Part shown: positions 11,195-20,923 of the stretch, piece by piece
How the letters are laid out: each line of letters begins with the position of its first letter
How positions within the stretch are numbered: position 1 is the first letter of the stretch
DNA from: Haliotis asinina
Lineage: Eukaryota; Mollusca; Gastropoda; Lepetellida; Haliotidae
DNA length: 64,000 nucleotides
NCBI RefSeq assembly: GCF_037392515.1
Contig: NC_090295.1
Span: 14,403,001-14,467,000 of the forward strand
Direction: 5' to 3'
Made by a program: the position numbers and the translations under genes
Notes under the pieces: generated by a model
What the model saw: the letters and a program-made list of their open reading frames with translations, nothing else
Told to the model about the DNA's origin: nothing
The model's database searches: none

Positions 11195-11298
11195 CGTGTG
11201 AACGCTTCAACCTTTCAGATTAAAGTTTCCCTGTACTTCTTCAAATGTTCAAAATGGGTGGAACTGATCTGCAGTGGTCAGCGTGTACCTGAAATACA

Positions 11299-11476
11299 GT
11301 GAGTTTAGTTTTACGCCACACACAACAATATTCCAGCTATATGACGGCGGTTTGTATGCTTTTCAGTCTGGACCAGACAATTCCAGTGGTCAACAGGAGG
11401 AACATCAATCTACACAACTGTGTCAACCATGTCAGCGAGCCTGACCACCCGATCCCGTTAGTCGCTCTTTGCGATG
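11299..11476 (-). mobile_element. SINE (non-tRNA head), 5'-truncated
   Basis: The sequence matches the young SINE at 882-1150 from GTGAGTTTAGTTTTACGCC to GATCCCGTTAGTCGC, with several substitutions and small deletions. The head end is missing. It lies between two small unrecognised ORFs. Confidence 0.8.
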
Positions 11477-11520
11477 GCGCAGGGAATATCTGTTGAACTT
11501 ACAAGTACAACAAAATTGGA

Positions 11521-11682
11521 ATGAGTCAAAAGAAGATAGTTCTGATCATGGATAAAAACACACCAACACTGCAGTGGCTTATGAGTCGAGCGACTGCAAC
11601 TGAATCAGACAAACGAGGACATAATATGAGTAATGTGGTTTTGAGAACACTAAAAGGTGAACTGGGGAGAACGGTTCACTAG
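11521..11682 (+). CDS. Small ORF (53 aa), unknown
   Basis: MSQKKIVLIMDKNTPTLQWL opens a 53-residue frame ending at TAG, which looks coding in composition. It lies just after a SINE and about 330 bp past the ORF at 10934-11194, so the two may once have belonged to one transcription unit. Not recognised; chance cannot be excluded. Confidence 0.2.
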   Translation: MSQKKIVLIMDKNTPTLQWLMSRATATESDKRGHNMSNVVLRTLKGELGRTVH

Positions 11683-11925
11683 CTTGTGGTAGTTCTATCG
11701 TCATGTAAATAATGACATGTATTGAACAGTGTTTGTTACACACTAGTCAGATGCCAAATGTTTTGCCCTGGTATTTTTTGTTAATTCTGCACGTTTCAAG
11801 TTTTGGTTAAACATGGATGTTTACGAGTGTGTACGTGCAGAGCACAAGGTTTAGCCTCTCAACGTGATATGAAGAAGAAGCTGATTTTGATATTTTAAAA
11901 AATGTCTTCCTGTCTGTATTGAACC

Positions 11926-11998
11926 GTTTTGGTCATGTGGACAAGGTCTCCGACTTCGGATCAGAGGGTCCGTGGTTCGAATCCCAGCACGGGTCGCG
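11926..11998 (+). mobile_element. tRNA-Arg(TCG)-like SINE head or tRNA pseudogene
   Basis: The run GACAAGGTCTCCGACTTCGG, then ATCAGAGG and GGTTCGAATCCCAG, follows the layout of a tRNA-Arg with a TCG anticodon. The acceptor and D arms do not pair properly (GGTCATGTGGACAAGG lacks the usual first stem). A second copy lies at 12192-12266, so this is more likely a SINE head than a tRNA gene. Confidence 0.55.
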
Positions 11999-12191
11999 AA
12001 AATTTTGTGGCCGCCACATTGGCGCCCAACGTGGGAACGAGGACGTTCATAACAAATTGGAACAAAATAAGCCTCTGTATCCAACTATGGGCCCCTGACG
12101 TGCCTTCTGTTGACGAGGGAGTATGTGGCAGGGTTTGCAGTCATCCCACAGATGACACTCTTACCTTGTCAGCTTTCTGACGAGGTTAACC

Positions 12192-12266
12192 TCCTTGGTC
12201 ATGTGGACAAGGCGTCCAACTTCGGATCAGAAGGTGCGTGGTTCAAATCCTAGTACGGGACTCAAA
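12192..12266 (+). mobile_element. tRNA-Arg-like SINE head, second copy
   Basis: GGTCATGTGGACAAGGCGTC, CTTCGGATCAGAAGG and GGTTCAAATCC repeat the pattern of 11926-11998 some 265 bp away, with different substitutions. The two heads may mark a dimeric SINE or two nearby insertions. Confidence 0.5.
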
Positions 12267-12634
12267 AATTACACACATAACGATTGAACGAATGTATTTA
12301 ATGCATTGCTATAACGACGATAAACGGAAATAAACTTTGGTGAGAGTGGTTTCAGCCGAATGTGATTCTTGCTACAACACAAGGTTTGACCAATTCCAAT
12401 ACGGATATTCTCGGGTATGCTGCCCTTGGAAGTTAATGAACTGACATGAATGAAATATTAACAATAACAACGTGAGCTGGCTTGAAAAAGAGACTAATAT
12501 ATTCATAAACCTGATATTTGGAGATGGATTCGTCAGAGTTACGAACAACAGGAATTGAAAAAAAACAGAAACACATAGTATGGCTGGAAAATGCGTATGG
12601 CTGTAAAATGCTGCTTGTTTGGTCAATACCATAC

Positions 12635-12919
12635 TCAGCGACGAGTATTTTCAGGAAGCACCATCCTGTATATCCTCTTCCGGAGCTCAATGAGGGCTAC
12701 TTCGGCCGTCTTGCCACACAATGAAGGCTGCTCTACGTTCACCGTCGCCCAGTAAACGCCGTTGTGCATGGCAAGCAGTGAGAAATGAAAGGTTCCTAGC
12801 CTCATGCCTCCGCTCAGTAAGACTGCTATGGGATGACTTGGTTCTCCTGATGTCACATCTGCCAACGTGAAGAATGCCCTGCTGGTCTCTACTGCTGCTC
12901 GCAGACTTGGACACCCTGT
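12635..12919 (-). CDS. Terminal coding exon, unknown protein
   Basis: On the minus strand an acceptor (CTTACTTCACCAG) is followed by a 94-codon frame to TGA. It reads TGCPSLRAAVETSRAFFTLA, then SHPIAVLLSGGMRLGTFHFS, then a basic end, LRKRIYRMVLPENTRR. Codon choice is markedly richer in G/C third positions than the flanks, and the frame is uninterrupted, so this is the best non-BTB, non-phosphatase coding call in the window. I do not recognise the family and found no convincing upstream exon before the SINE-rich block at 13430-13870. Confidence 0.45.
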   Translation of the reverse strand, partial: TGCPSLRAAVETSRAFFTLADVTSGEPSHPIAVLLSGGMRLGTFHFSLLAMHNGVYWATVNVEQPSLCGKTAEVALIELRKRIYRMVLPENTRR

Positions 12920-13114
12920 CTGGTGAAGTAAGATTTGTTAGTAAATGAAATATCAATTTTATCCTCTACTCAGTGATGTTCGTGCATTGCATCCTATGCA
13001 GATTTTCACCTGAATGAAGACAAGACCTATGGAAATAGTATTTCAAGCTGTGTAAACGTTTCCTTATTTGTTTCAAGAAATACTTGCCACCGCCCTTTGA
13101 CCATATGGTGTACA

Positions 13115-13172
13115 GGGCTATTATTCAGCAATATTCTAGCCGTGTGACGCCGGTTTGTAAACAAGCTCGTCC
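13115..13172 (-). mobile_element. SINE tail fragment
   Basis: TTCAGCAATATTCTAGCCGT and GACGCCGGTTTGTAAAC match the shared SINE tail region, with decay on both sides. Confidence 0.6.
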
Positions 13173-13425
13173 ATACAAGACAACTGAAGCGACAAAACCT
13201 TTCAACATCCGAAAGAGTGAATGTGTATGGTTTTACTCCCCACATCTATTAGAAATGTCTACAGCTTCTAAAATCAGAGTCATTTCTATACTTGTCACTA
13301 CATCGTAATCATATGTTTGTTTCTGCAGTATCACAGCTTTACGATGCTATTTGTGAACAAATATAGTCTGGATCAGACAATCCAGTGATTGTCACCTTGC
13401 GATACGATGACGGAGGATGTGCCTA

Positions 13426-13497
13426 TGAGTGAGTTTAGTTTTATGTTGCACTCAACAATATACCAGCAAAATGGCGGCTATCTGTAAATAATCGGTA
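13426..13497 (-). mobile_element. SINE tail fragment
   Basis: GAGTGAGTTTAGTTTTATG, then CAATATACCAGCAAAATGGC and TCTGTAAATAATCGG, match the last ~70 bp of the non-tRNA-head SINE. The rest is absent. Confidence 0.75.
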
Positions 13498-13589
13498 GGT
13501 ATGCCGCATTTCATGCTGATCGCCATCGCATCATAGTGATACGATGATATGTGTCTGGTGTCCCCAGCCGTGATGCTGTAGGAATATGA

Positions 13590-13672
13590 GAGTGAGTTCA
13601 GTTTTTCCCCTTTTAGCAATATTTCATCAATGTCACAGCACGGAACACCAGAAATGAGCGTCACACTTGCTG
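13590..13672 (-). mobile_element. tRNA-derived SINE, 5'-truncated
   Basis: The tail (AGTGAGTTCAGTTTTTCCCC, TTAGCAATATTTCATCAATG) and body (ACACCAGAAATGAGCGTCAC) are present in reverse, and the head is missing. Confidence 0.65.
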
Positions 13673-13707
13673 GAATAAATTAAGCCACTCTCTAAACTGA
13701 ACTGAGT

Positions 13708-13872
13708 GTGCGAGTGATTCAGTTTACGTTTACGCCACATGTTGCAATATTTTAGCAGTAACATGACAGGGGGCACCTGAAATGAGCTTCGCACATTATA
13801 ACCATGTCGGTAATCGACCCGGGTCTTCGGCGTGACAAGCAAACACTTTAACCAATTGGCAGCCCCACCGCT
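13708..13872 (-). mobile_element. tRNA-derived SINE
   Basis: Read on the minus strand, it has a head with GGTTAAAGTGTTTGCTTGTC, a B box as GGGTCGATTACCG, a body (GAAGCTCATTTCAGGTGCC) and a tail ending in GCGTAAACGTAAACTG. It is a decayed but nearly full-length member of the tRNA-head family. Confidence 0.75.
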
Positions 13873-14122
13873 CCTGTTCTGATTGAAGTGCTACCTGTCT
13901 CAAAGGTAACCATAGAAACTATACCTCCCTTGGTCACACACACATAAGAACACCACGTTTCAAGTAACGCTGTGAAAAAGTGCAATCTGTAACTGTTTAA
14001 ACGGGTTAAATAAATACACTGCTCACATACATTAGCTACCAAGATACTGGTGGATATGGACCGGGTATACCCATATCTAGGGTACGTTGTCTGCACTGTT
14101 GCAACTCAAATCTAATGCAGCC

Positions 14123-14231
14123 ATGGAGGGACTTCTCTCAGCGTGTCTCACGATGTCGTGGGTGTGGGTTTCCCATCAATATGTCCTCCTCCACGATTCC
14201 CAGACTTTCAGGAAGGATACACGAGATAAAG
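14123..14231 (+). pseudogene. Phosphatase pseudogene, possible first exon
   Basis: MEGLLSACLTMSWVWVSHQY has a hydrophobic start that could be a signal peptide. The frame runs to FRKDTRDK and a donor (AAAG|GTGGGT). Its phase joins exactly to the next exon, giving a D before TEFWTESGLDEL. There is no direct homology evidence for this short piece, so the call rests on position, phase and the hydrophobic start. Confidence 0.4.
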
Positions 14232-14315
14232 GTGGGTCAGGAGGCGGTATGGCTGCTTGTTATTTTGTGACTTTCTGTTTACACTTGCACACATGTTCAG
14301 ATTAACGTTTCGGGT

Positions 14316-14411
14316 TGAGTTCCATCAGGATTCGAACTCACGTTCTTAGTCACGCACCTAATGACCAGCACACAAAGTTGGCGATCTGACCCACTCAGCC
14401 ACCGTGACTTC
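14316..14411 (-). mobile_element. tRNA-Leu-like sequence (SINE head or tRNA pseudogene)
   Basis: On the minus strand GTCACGGTGGCTGAGTGGGT, then a GCCAAC/GCTGGTC arm, a long variable arm and GAGTTCGAATCCTGATGG follow a class II tRNA layout. The stems are imperfect and the anticodon loop (TTTGTGT) does not give Leu, so it is not a credible functional tRNA. Confidence 0.5.
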
Positions 14412-14414
14412 CAC

Positions 14415-15450
14415 AAATGTTTCCTACAGCTGGTAGTCTCTATCACATTGTTTGATTAACCCGTGTAACTCAGTGAAAGAGTGTAATCTCAAGTGTAAAG
14501 TATGTCACATTTGACCACTTTCTAAATGGTATTGTGAACTTTAAACCAATGGTTGACACGCTGACACTCCAAGTCACCGAACCGCACTACCCGATATGTG
14601 ATACAGTGTCACCTCGATACCCGATATGTGTCACCTCTGAAATATCCAACACATTACAGTAAAGTGAAACGAAGCGCAACATATAACAGCGAACTAAATG
14701 CACGATTAACAATGCGTAACAGTACAGGAAACTGAACGCGGGGCAGTAAAGTACAACAGTGGCTCTTCTACGATTCCGTAAGAATGCATATAAATTAACA
14801 CAACCTAAGTAAATATATTCAATATTAGGTCAATAACTCTTATCAGCAAACGACGCCGTCACTTGGAAAACGCTCACCATAAAAAGAGTGTTGATAGTCC
14901 ATGGATGTAAGAAGTTGTCAGTTAGAGGTTGTGAGCACTGACGGGCCTTGTGTTGACCAATTGTGTGAACTTGCTGGCGTATCTGGCCCTCACAATAATA
15001 CAATACATGTACCTAAACAACAGACACACTGTACGAATGGGTAGTCTTGCCACCAAATCGTTAGCCTTAGATATTTACCATTTAGATAAAACCCATGATG
15101 TGGTTCTGCCAAACCGTTAAACTATCATTATGATCCGAGATCAGAAAACACGATCACAGGATTCTGGTACGAGTAAGGGGCATAACTCTATACAACCAAT
15201 AACGGCGCCTTTGGTTAACAGATTAACATGGGTCACTTGCAGTTCGTTTATTGACGCTTAAATTAACAAAATACATTGTTCTTATTTATTTAGTTTAATT
15301 AAACTTATTTGATTTCAGTGTTTATAACAAACTTACAACATGCACGACGTCGTTATGCCTGTTGTCTAGTGATGTTCTGAAATAATGACAACATCACAAG
15401 ATCTGGAAGTGAATATAATTTTGTTGGCATGATATATTTTATTTTTTAAG
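14415..15450. other. First intron of the phosphatase pseudogene, nothing further seen
   Basis: Beyond the tRNA-like piece I see no gene or clear repeat here. A short internal duplication of ACCCGATATGTG occurs near 14589 and 14620. Confidence 0.5.
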
Positions 15451-15670
15451 ATACAGAGTTTTGGACTGAAAGTGGTCTTGACGAACTCCACGCGGCACTG
15501 AATATGAAGTCCAATGTATGTGTCGCTTACAACGTCATTCTCTTCCTGGGCGACGGTATGGGGATCCCAACAGTCACAGCCAGTCGGATTTTTGCAGGGC
15601 AGATCCAAGGTCAATCAGAAGAAGAAACTCGCCCAGTTTTGAAAAGTTTCCACATGTTGCTTTGACAAAG
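15451..15670 (+). pseudogene. Phosphatase pseudogene exon: FLGDGMG block
   Basis: After the acceptor TTTTTTAAG the frame reads EFWTESGLDELHAALNMKSN, then VILFLGDGMGIPTVTASRIF. The Asp of GDG is a metal ligand in the family and is kept. Near 15634 one base appears to be missing: FEKFPHVALTK continues in another frame to the donor AAG|GTTTGT. Confidence 0.88.
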
Positions 15671-15843
15671 GTTTGTTGATTGGGTTTGAAAAATAACTAA
15701 TTTCTTAAAGTAAATGGGAAGGGAAACGACGTTTGATGAATATTTCAGTGCTGATTTTCTGACCATCTTGCTTCCATGTCTTGCCACCTTCCTGAATAAA
15801 TACGTTTATCACATCCCTTCTGAATGGTCACTGTCTGCTGCAG

Positions 15844-16030
15844 ACGTACAGTGTCGATAAACAGCCACGGGAACGGCGTTCCTGACTGGGGTCAAGGCCA
15901 ACTCAAACGCTCTCGGCGTTAACGGTAATGCTGAATACAACAAATACATCATCACATAATGCAAACAACAGGTGCGAGTCAGTCGAAGGAAACGAGGCTC
16001 TGTCTATACTCAGGTTTTCGCTTCAACAGG
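15844..16030 (+). pseudogene. Phosphatase pseudogene exon: serine motif lost
   Basis: The exon opens TYSVDKQ, then jumps to ATGTAFLTGVKANSNALGVN in a different frame. The expected VPDSA, holding the phosphate-accepting Ser, is absent; about 16 bases are missing at 15865. After NAEYN an extra ~30 bp with a stop precedes CESVEGNEALSILRFSLQQ. Donor CAGG|GTAAGT. Confidence 0.85.
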
Positions 16031-16477
16031 GTAAGTACATAGACTACTGTGAGGTTTATCATAATGCATGTGTGACGATTGCATTGTTAAATTGTAATTA
16101 AAACGGCATTACTCACTGAACAGTTGCAGTCCCATACTATGACAGTGTGGATCAAATGGATACAGTAAATGACATGATGGATCACATACTGTGCATTGTT
16201 ACTTATGATATCAACCCTGAGAGTTTCTGAAATGGTCCATTTTATGGAGTACTACGTCTATTTTGTTTTTCTAACAGTCCCCCAGTGGCGTATATAAATA
16301 TTAACGTGCGCGTGTGTATGTATACGTATCTATACGTGTGCAGATCCATATCAGATCCATCTCATAATATAATGTAATTAATTAGGACATAGTGCAATTC
16401 TCTTACAAACCCTGCTAATCCAGATATAGACCAAACATATATTGTGGCTTTCTCTTAGGCAATCGTCGGGGCACCGG

Positions 16478-16705
16478 TGAATATCCGGGTTAGAATTGAT
16501 CTTCAATACCCCATTCTTGTTATAAGAGGCGACTAACGTTATCGGGTGGTCAGACTCGTTGACTTTGTTGACACATGTTCACGTAATCCAGTAGCGGAGA
16601 TCTATGCTCATGTTGTTGGTCACTGGATTGTCTGGTCCAGACTGGATTATTTACAGACTGCCGACACATAGCTGGAATATTGCTAAGCGCGGCCTCAAAC
16701 AAACA
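16478..16705 (+). mobile_element. SINE (non-tRNA head) in phosphatase intron
   Basis: From GAATATCCGGGTTAGAATTG through GGCGACTAACG and TTGTTGACACATG to AGCTGGAATATTGCTAAGCG, this is a head-to-tail plus-strand copy. It ends about 20 bp before the acceptor of the next exon, so the A-rich SINE tail now forms the region where a pyrimidine tract would be expected. Confidence 0.8.
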
Positions 16706-16728
16706 ACAAACCAACAAATCTTTCCCAG

Positions 16729-16897
16729 GGAAATCCACCGGCGTCATCACCACCACACGTTTCACGCATGCCACCCCAGCCGCCAGCTACGCCCACGTGA
16801 CAAACCGGAACTGGGAGGGGATTCAAAGATGGCAGGTGTGACAGGCGGGTGTAAGGACATACCACAACAGCTGGTCGAGGACAATCCAGATATACAG
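16729..16897 (+). pseudogene. Phosphatase pseudogene exon: [15 protein letters not shown] block
   Basis: [20 protein letters not shown] runs to NRNWEG, then the frame shifts by one base in a G run near 16816 and continues [20 protein letters not shown] to the donor CAG|GTGAAT. In the family this region contributes Mg-binding Thr/His residues (THATP), which are present. A SINE ends about 20 bp before the acceptor. Confidence 0.87.
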
Positions 16898-17707
16898 GTG
16901 AATATTCCGTTGTCAGGTTAGAGCGGTTGGGTTATAATTAGGGTAATACCGGGGTTTGAACCCATGACTAAGCAGCGACTTTAGGTTTCTTGGATGACTG
17001 GGACTGGGCCACCCGTACCTTCAATTCACACACTCGGATCTGTTGGAAATGATGTAAAAACGTCAATCCTTTCTATGTAACCATTAAGGTTTGATATTAA
17101 ATCATTTGTGACGTCAATCCGTTCTCTGCTCGCTACATTACTTAAGGAGCGGTGAGTACCAGTTGAAAAGTAAAGACTTCATTTTGTCATTTTGACCTTT
17201 AACTTCCCAGTACTTTGAATATAATTTATGTAGGGTAATATCCTCGTAACTCTCCATCCCTTAGGAAAATAATGTGCCTCGGCCTCAGCACCATTATTTT
17301 TAAGGAATGGTGAGTTACTGGGACATTACCATCTACGTAATTTCATGTGAACTGGATGAATGGATGTTTGGAATGTATATTTTTGATTATATTTTAAAAT
17401 ATGGTACTTCTTGGTCCCTGCCTGGTACTTGGTCGACTCGGATTCAGCAAAATGTATCCGTGAGTCTCGGTGAGCTCAAGTCTGGGGAAGTACAAACAGC
17501 CTAACATACATACGCATGCACGGCGTCATATGAGCGATATATTCTCAAGTTAGACGTTAAACCCCATTTCACCTTACCTCACCTTTAATTATATATTACT
17601 GAAATTGTTTAAAATTTTATGAAAACATTTTGCCGAAAGATAGCAAACATGCAAGACATAGTGCATCGATGGATGTAATGGTGAACGTGTCTGCAGTGTC
17701 GCTGCAG

Positions 17708-17825
17708 GTACTCCTGGGAGAAGGACGGATGTTCTTCACCCCCAGAAACCGCCCAAGACCCAGACGAAGGCAACAATGAGGCACAGAAAGAACACGGGAG
17801 AAGGGATGGAAGGAATTTGACAGAC
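17708..17825 (+). pseudogene. Phosphatase pseudogene exon: GGGRxxF block
   Basis: VLLGEGRMFFTPRNRP matches the conserved V-GGGR-F segment, with Glu replacing one Gly. The frame shifts once near 17756, after which DPDEGNNEAQKEHGRRDGRN leads to the donor GAC|GTAAGT. Confidence 0.8.
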
Positions 17826-18450
17826 GTAAGTTTACACAGTCATAAACCTTGACGTCCATTTTTCACATTCTTGGCCAAGTGATCATAGATCATAGAAGCA
17901 TTTTTTTATAAGAGTTGCGTCCTTTAGCAAGGCCAACATTCAATGGCGACGTAGCTAATGGACCATCATATGACGTAACTGACCGACGTCATAATACCCG
18001 TTACAATTCCAGGTGATAGTCTGTTCATGGCGTCCCAAGCCACAGATATGGCAGCTTGGTCCGTGATTTGGTTGAGTTCATGTAGCTTGACTGCGTAAAT
18101 CTATCATGCTCATAATATCAACCAATGCTTTGTTTTTGTCTGGACACATTTGTACATGACTATCATAAATGTAAAGACCAGTGTATATAATACACGGATA
18201 AAGGTAATGAGGGCACATTTTACTGTTTTGAAATTCTGTTAATGCAAAATCGCCATTGAAGTCAGTTCTTATATATGTGCATATAATCTTTTGCAGTTTG
18301 TCTATTATTTAATAAATAAATGACCACTTTTCATGATTATGCTAAAAGTTTGTAACAGACTGCGTTTACGATGTCGAGATGACGTCTCTTTCAGGAATGT
18401 AATGGCATATTTATGTGTATACATGTAGATATATACATGTTGAACCTCAG

Positions 18451-18553
18451 GCTTGGAAAAATCGAATAAAAGCAAACAAACAGAAATACCGATACGCCAC
18501 CAACCTCACCGACTTCAACAACGTCGACCCGCTTGAGACAGATTTCCTATTGG
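18451..18553 (+). pseudogene. Phosphatase pseudogene exon: intact segment
   Basis: AWKNRIKANKQKYRYATNLT continues to NNVDPLETDFLL and a consensus donor (TTGG|GTAAGT). No break is visible in this exon. The phase joins the next exon as LLGLFNQDHM. Confidence 0.82.
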
Positions 18554-18743
18554 GTAAGTAAAATGTGTTGTACGGGAAAGTCAGAAAGGGGCTTTATATT
18601 TGGTTTCATGCCACACAACGGGGTGCCAGTAATTGGTTTCTCATATGCCCACATTGCCTATTTGTTTGAATTAAGAGCATTTTACCTGAAAATGACATTT
18701 TATATTTACGTAAATGTCTACCTGTTAAATATGCCACTAAAAG

Positions 18744-19443
18744 CGATGTGGTTAGCAATAATCGAACCACCCAGTCCAGTGGGCAGGTGAATGGACGGTA
18801 TGTGGTTTGCAATAATCGAACCTCCTAATCCAGTGGGCAGGTGAATGGACGGTATGTGGTTTGCAATAATCGAACCACCCAGTCCAGTGGGCTGGTGAAT
18901 GGGCGGTATGTGGTTTGCAATAATCGAACCACCTAGTCCAGTGGGCTGGTGAATGGAAGGCATGTGGTTTGCAATAATCGAACCACCTAGTCCAGTGGGC
19001 TGGTGAATGGGCGGTATGTGGTTTGCAATAATCGAACCACCTAGTCCAGTGGGCTGGTGAATGGAAGGCATGTGGTTTGCAATAATCGAAAAACCTAGTC
19101 AGTGGGCAGGTGAATGGAAGGCATGTGGTTTGCAATAATCGAAAAACCTAGTCAGTGGGCAGGTGAATGGAAGGCATGTGGTTTGCAATAATCGAACCAC
19201 CTAGTCCAGTGGGCAGGTGAATGGAAGGCATGTGGTTTGCAATAATCGAACCACCTAATCCAGTGGGCAGGTGAATGGACGGTATGTGGTTTGCAATAAT
19301 CGAACCACCTAGTCCAGTGGGCAGGTGAATGGACGGTATGTGGTTTGCAATAATCGAACCACCTAGTCCAGTGGGCAGGTGAATGGACGGTATGTGGTTT
19401 GCAATAATCGAACCACCTAGTCCCGTGGGCAGGTGAATGGAAG
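18744..19443. repeat. 54-bp minisatellite, 13 copies
   Basis: TTTGCAATAATCGAA recurs every 54 bp (two repeats are 53 bp) from about 18754 to 19400. Repeats are 90% or more alike and vary mainly in CCACCTAGTCC/AAACCTAGTC and GGACGG/GGAAGG. GTGGTT and AACCAC inside each repeat form a 6-bp stem with an 11-base loop. Because 54 is divisible by three, the minus strand shows artefactual 18-residue peptide repeats. It lies in the phosphatase intron 18554-20308. Confidence 0.96.
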
Positions 19444-19621
19444 TCCCTTCAGTCCCGGATTGACGCTCGGCATAAGAAAGATGTTAAAGGCACTAGCAGC
19501 ACCGAGTAGGTCTTAGCAGGGTATCAATGTTAAACTGCGATATGGTATTAAAGCAGGGTAAGTCCTCAAGGTAAGCAATGACTTGTCATTTGTGTTTTTG
19601 TGTTATAACCTTGAACGTAAT

Positions 19622-19893
19622 GTACCCATGATGATCCGGGTTAGAATTGTTCTTTAGCAACTCGTACTCAACGGGATCGGGTGGTCAGGCAAACTGCCTT
19701 GTTTGACACATGCCAATTACATAGGTCGATGTTCATGCTGTTGATCATTAGATTGCTTAGTTGAGACTGGAATATTCACAGACCGCTGCCATATAACTGG
19801 AATGTTGCCGAGTGCGGCGTAAAACTAAACTCATTTACTACAGGCTGCCGCCAAATAGCTAGAATATTGCTGAGTTCGACATTAAACAACCCA
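19622..19893 (+). mobile_element. SINE (non-tRNA head) plus extra tail
   Basis: GATCCGGGTTAGAATTGTTC to GTGCGGCGTAAAACTAAACT is a decayed full copy. A second tail (GCTAGAATATTGCTGAGTTC) follows directly at about 19850, suggesting a nested or dimeric insertion. Confidence 0.75.
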
Positions 19894-19949
19894 CAAACCA
19901 TGCAAACAGAAGGCGATGTCAAGGTCCGTTTCATTCTACCTTTTCACGA

Positions 19950-20135
19950 TTCGACCAGTGAAGATTCGGGTTAGTCTTTAGTAAACCATGCTTGTTGAAA
20001 GAGGCGGGATCGAGTTCGTTGGCATTGCTGACACCTGTCATCGTATCCCAGCTGAGTCGATCAGCTGCTCTTGATGTCAGTCACTGGACTGTCAATCCAA
20101 GACTCGTTTATATCCAGCGCGGCGTTAAACAAGAA
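19950..20135 (+). mobile_element. SINE (non-tRNA head), decayed
   Basis: GTGAAGATTCGGGTTAGTC, then CACCTGTCATCGTATCCCAG, TCACTGGACTGTC and CAGCGCGGCGTTAAAC, keep the family order with gaps. Confidence 0.7.
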
Positions 20136-20157
20136 GCAAATCGAGAAGATCCCGAAG

Positions 20158-20277
20158 TAGTGAGTGAGTTCCAGCAATATCCACATCAGAAATGAGCTTC
20201 ACACATTGTACCCATGTGGAAAATCGAACCCGGTTCTTCGGCGAACGCTTCAACCACAAGGCTACCCCATTGCCCCA
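20158..20277 (-). mobile_element. tRNA-derived SINE in phosphatase intron
   Basis: On the minus strand it has an A box (GTAGCCTTGTGGTTGAAGCG) and a B box (GGTTCGATTTTCC), followed by the body ending in CTGGAACTCACTCACT. The TTTTACGCCGC part of the tail is deleted. Confidence 0.78.
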
Positions 20278-20308
20278 GATTCTATAACGGTTTTGCCATT
20301 GTATATAG

Positions 20309-20449
20309 GTTTGTTCAACCAGGATCACATGCAGTTTGAGGCTGAGAGGAAGCAGAATCCAGATAAGGAGCCATCTTTAGCTGGCATGACAGACAAAGCA
20401 ATACGGATACTCAGGAAAAATCCCAAAGGATACCTCCTCTTCGTGGAGG
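20309..20449 (+). pseudogene. Phosphatase pseudogene exon: LFNQDHM to YLLFVE
   Basis: LFNQDHMQFEAERKQNPDKE and MTDKAIRILRKNPKGYLLFV match the conserved segment ahead of EGGRIDH. The exon is intact, with acceptor TATATAG and donor GAGG|GTATGG. Confidence 0.88.
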
Positions 20450-20923
20450 GTATGGGCAACTGTTTAAAGCAGGCCAACACCGGGTGTCTTCACTGATTAT
20501 CCATTTTGCTTTTAAATATATCTAATCACTGATCAGTCAGTTACGGCTGAAGGAATTACTTATCTGTGAATAGTTGAGACTGGTTACTCTCTGGCTTTTA
20601 CGTTTGTTATACTCGCAGCACCCCCACCCCTCTTTAAGACAGCTTACATGTCGGGAGCGTTTTGTCGGTTTGAAAAGTGCCTGTGTGTGTCTGTGTGTGT
20701 CTGTCCAAGGCCATAACTTCAGTCATGCTACCTGAAAAGTACGATACACTTTGCAAACAATTATTTATTTTACTTGACATGTTTTCATGATAAGCAGTAC
20801 AGATATAAAACATTGTCAGGACGTCTTCGTGGTTGATTCGCAAATGAAACAAAAACAGTGAAACCAGACCCGGAATAAATACATTAATTATCAACTGAAA
20901 TCAAGCATGGAATCATCTTTCAG

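Noticed and set aside
11926-11998. Functional tRNA-Arg gene
   Set aside because: The acceptor stem does not pair and a second decayed copy is nearby, so a SINE head or pseudogene fits better.
12015-12035. LTR retroelement called from a PBS-like motif
   Set aside because: No LTR pair, polypurine tract or retroelement protein was seen around it; the motif alone is not enough.
18718-19135. Minus-strand frames of 117 and 127 codons with 18-residue repeats
   Set aside because: They are the 54-bp minisatellite read as protein; the period divisible by three keeps frames open. No other support.
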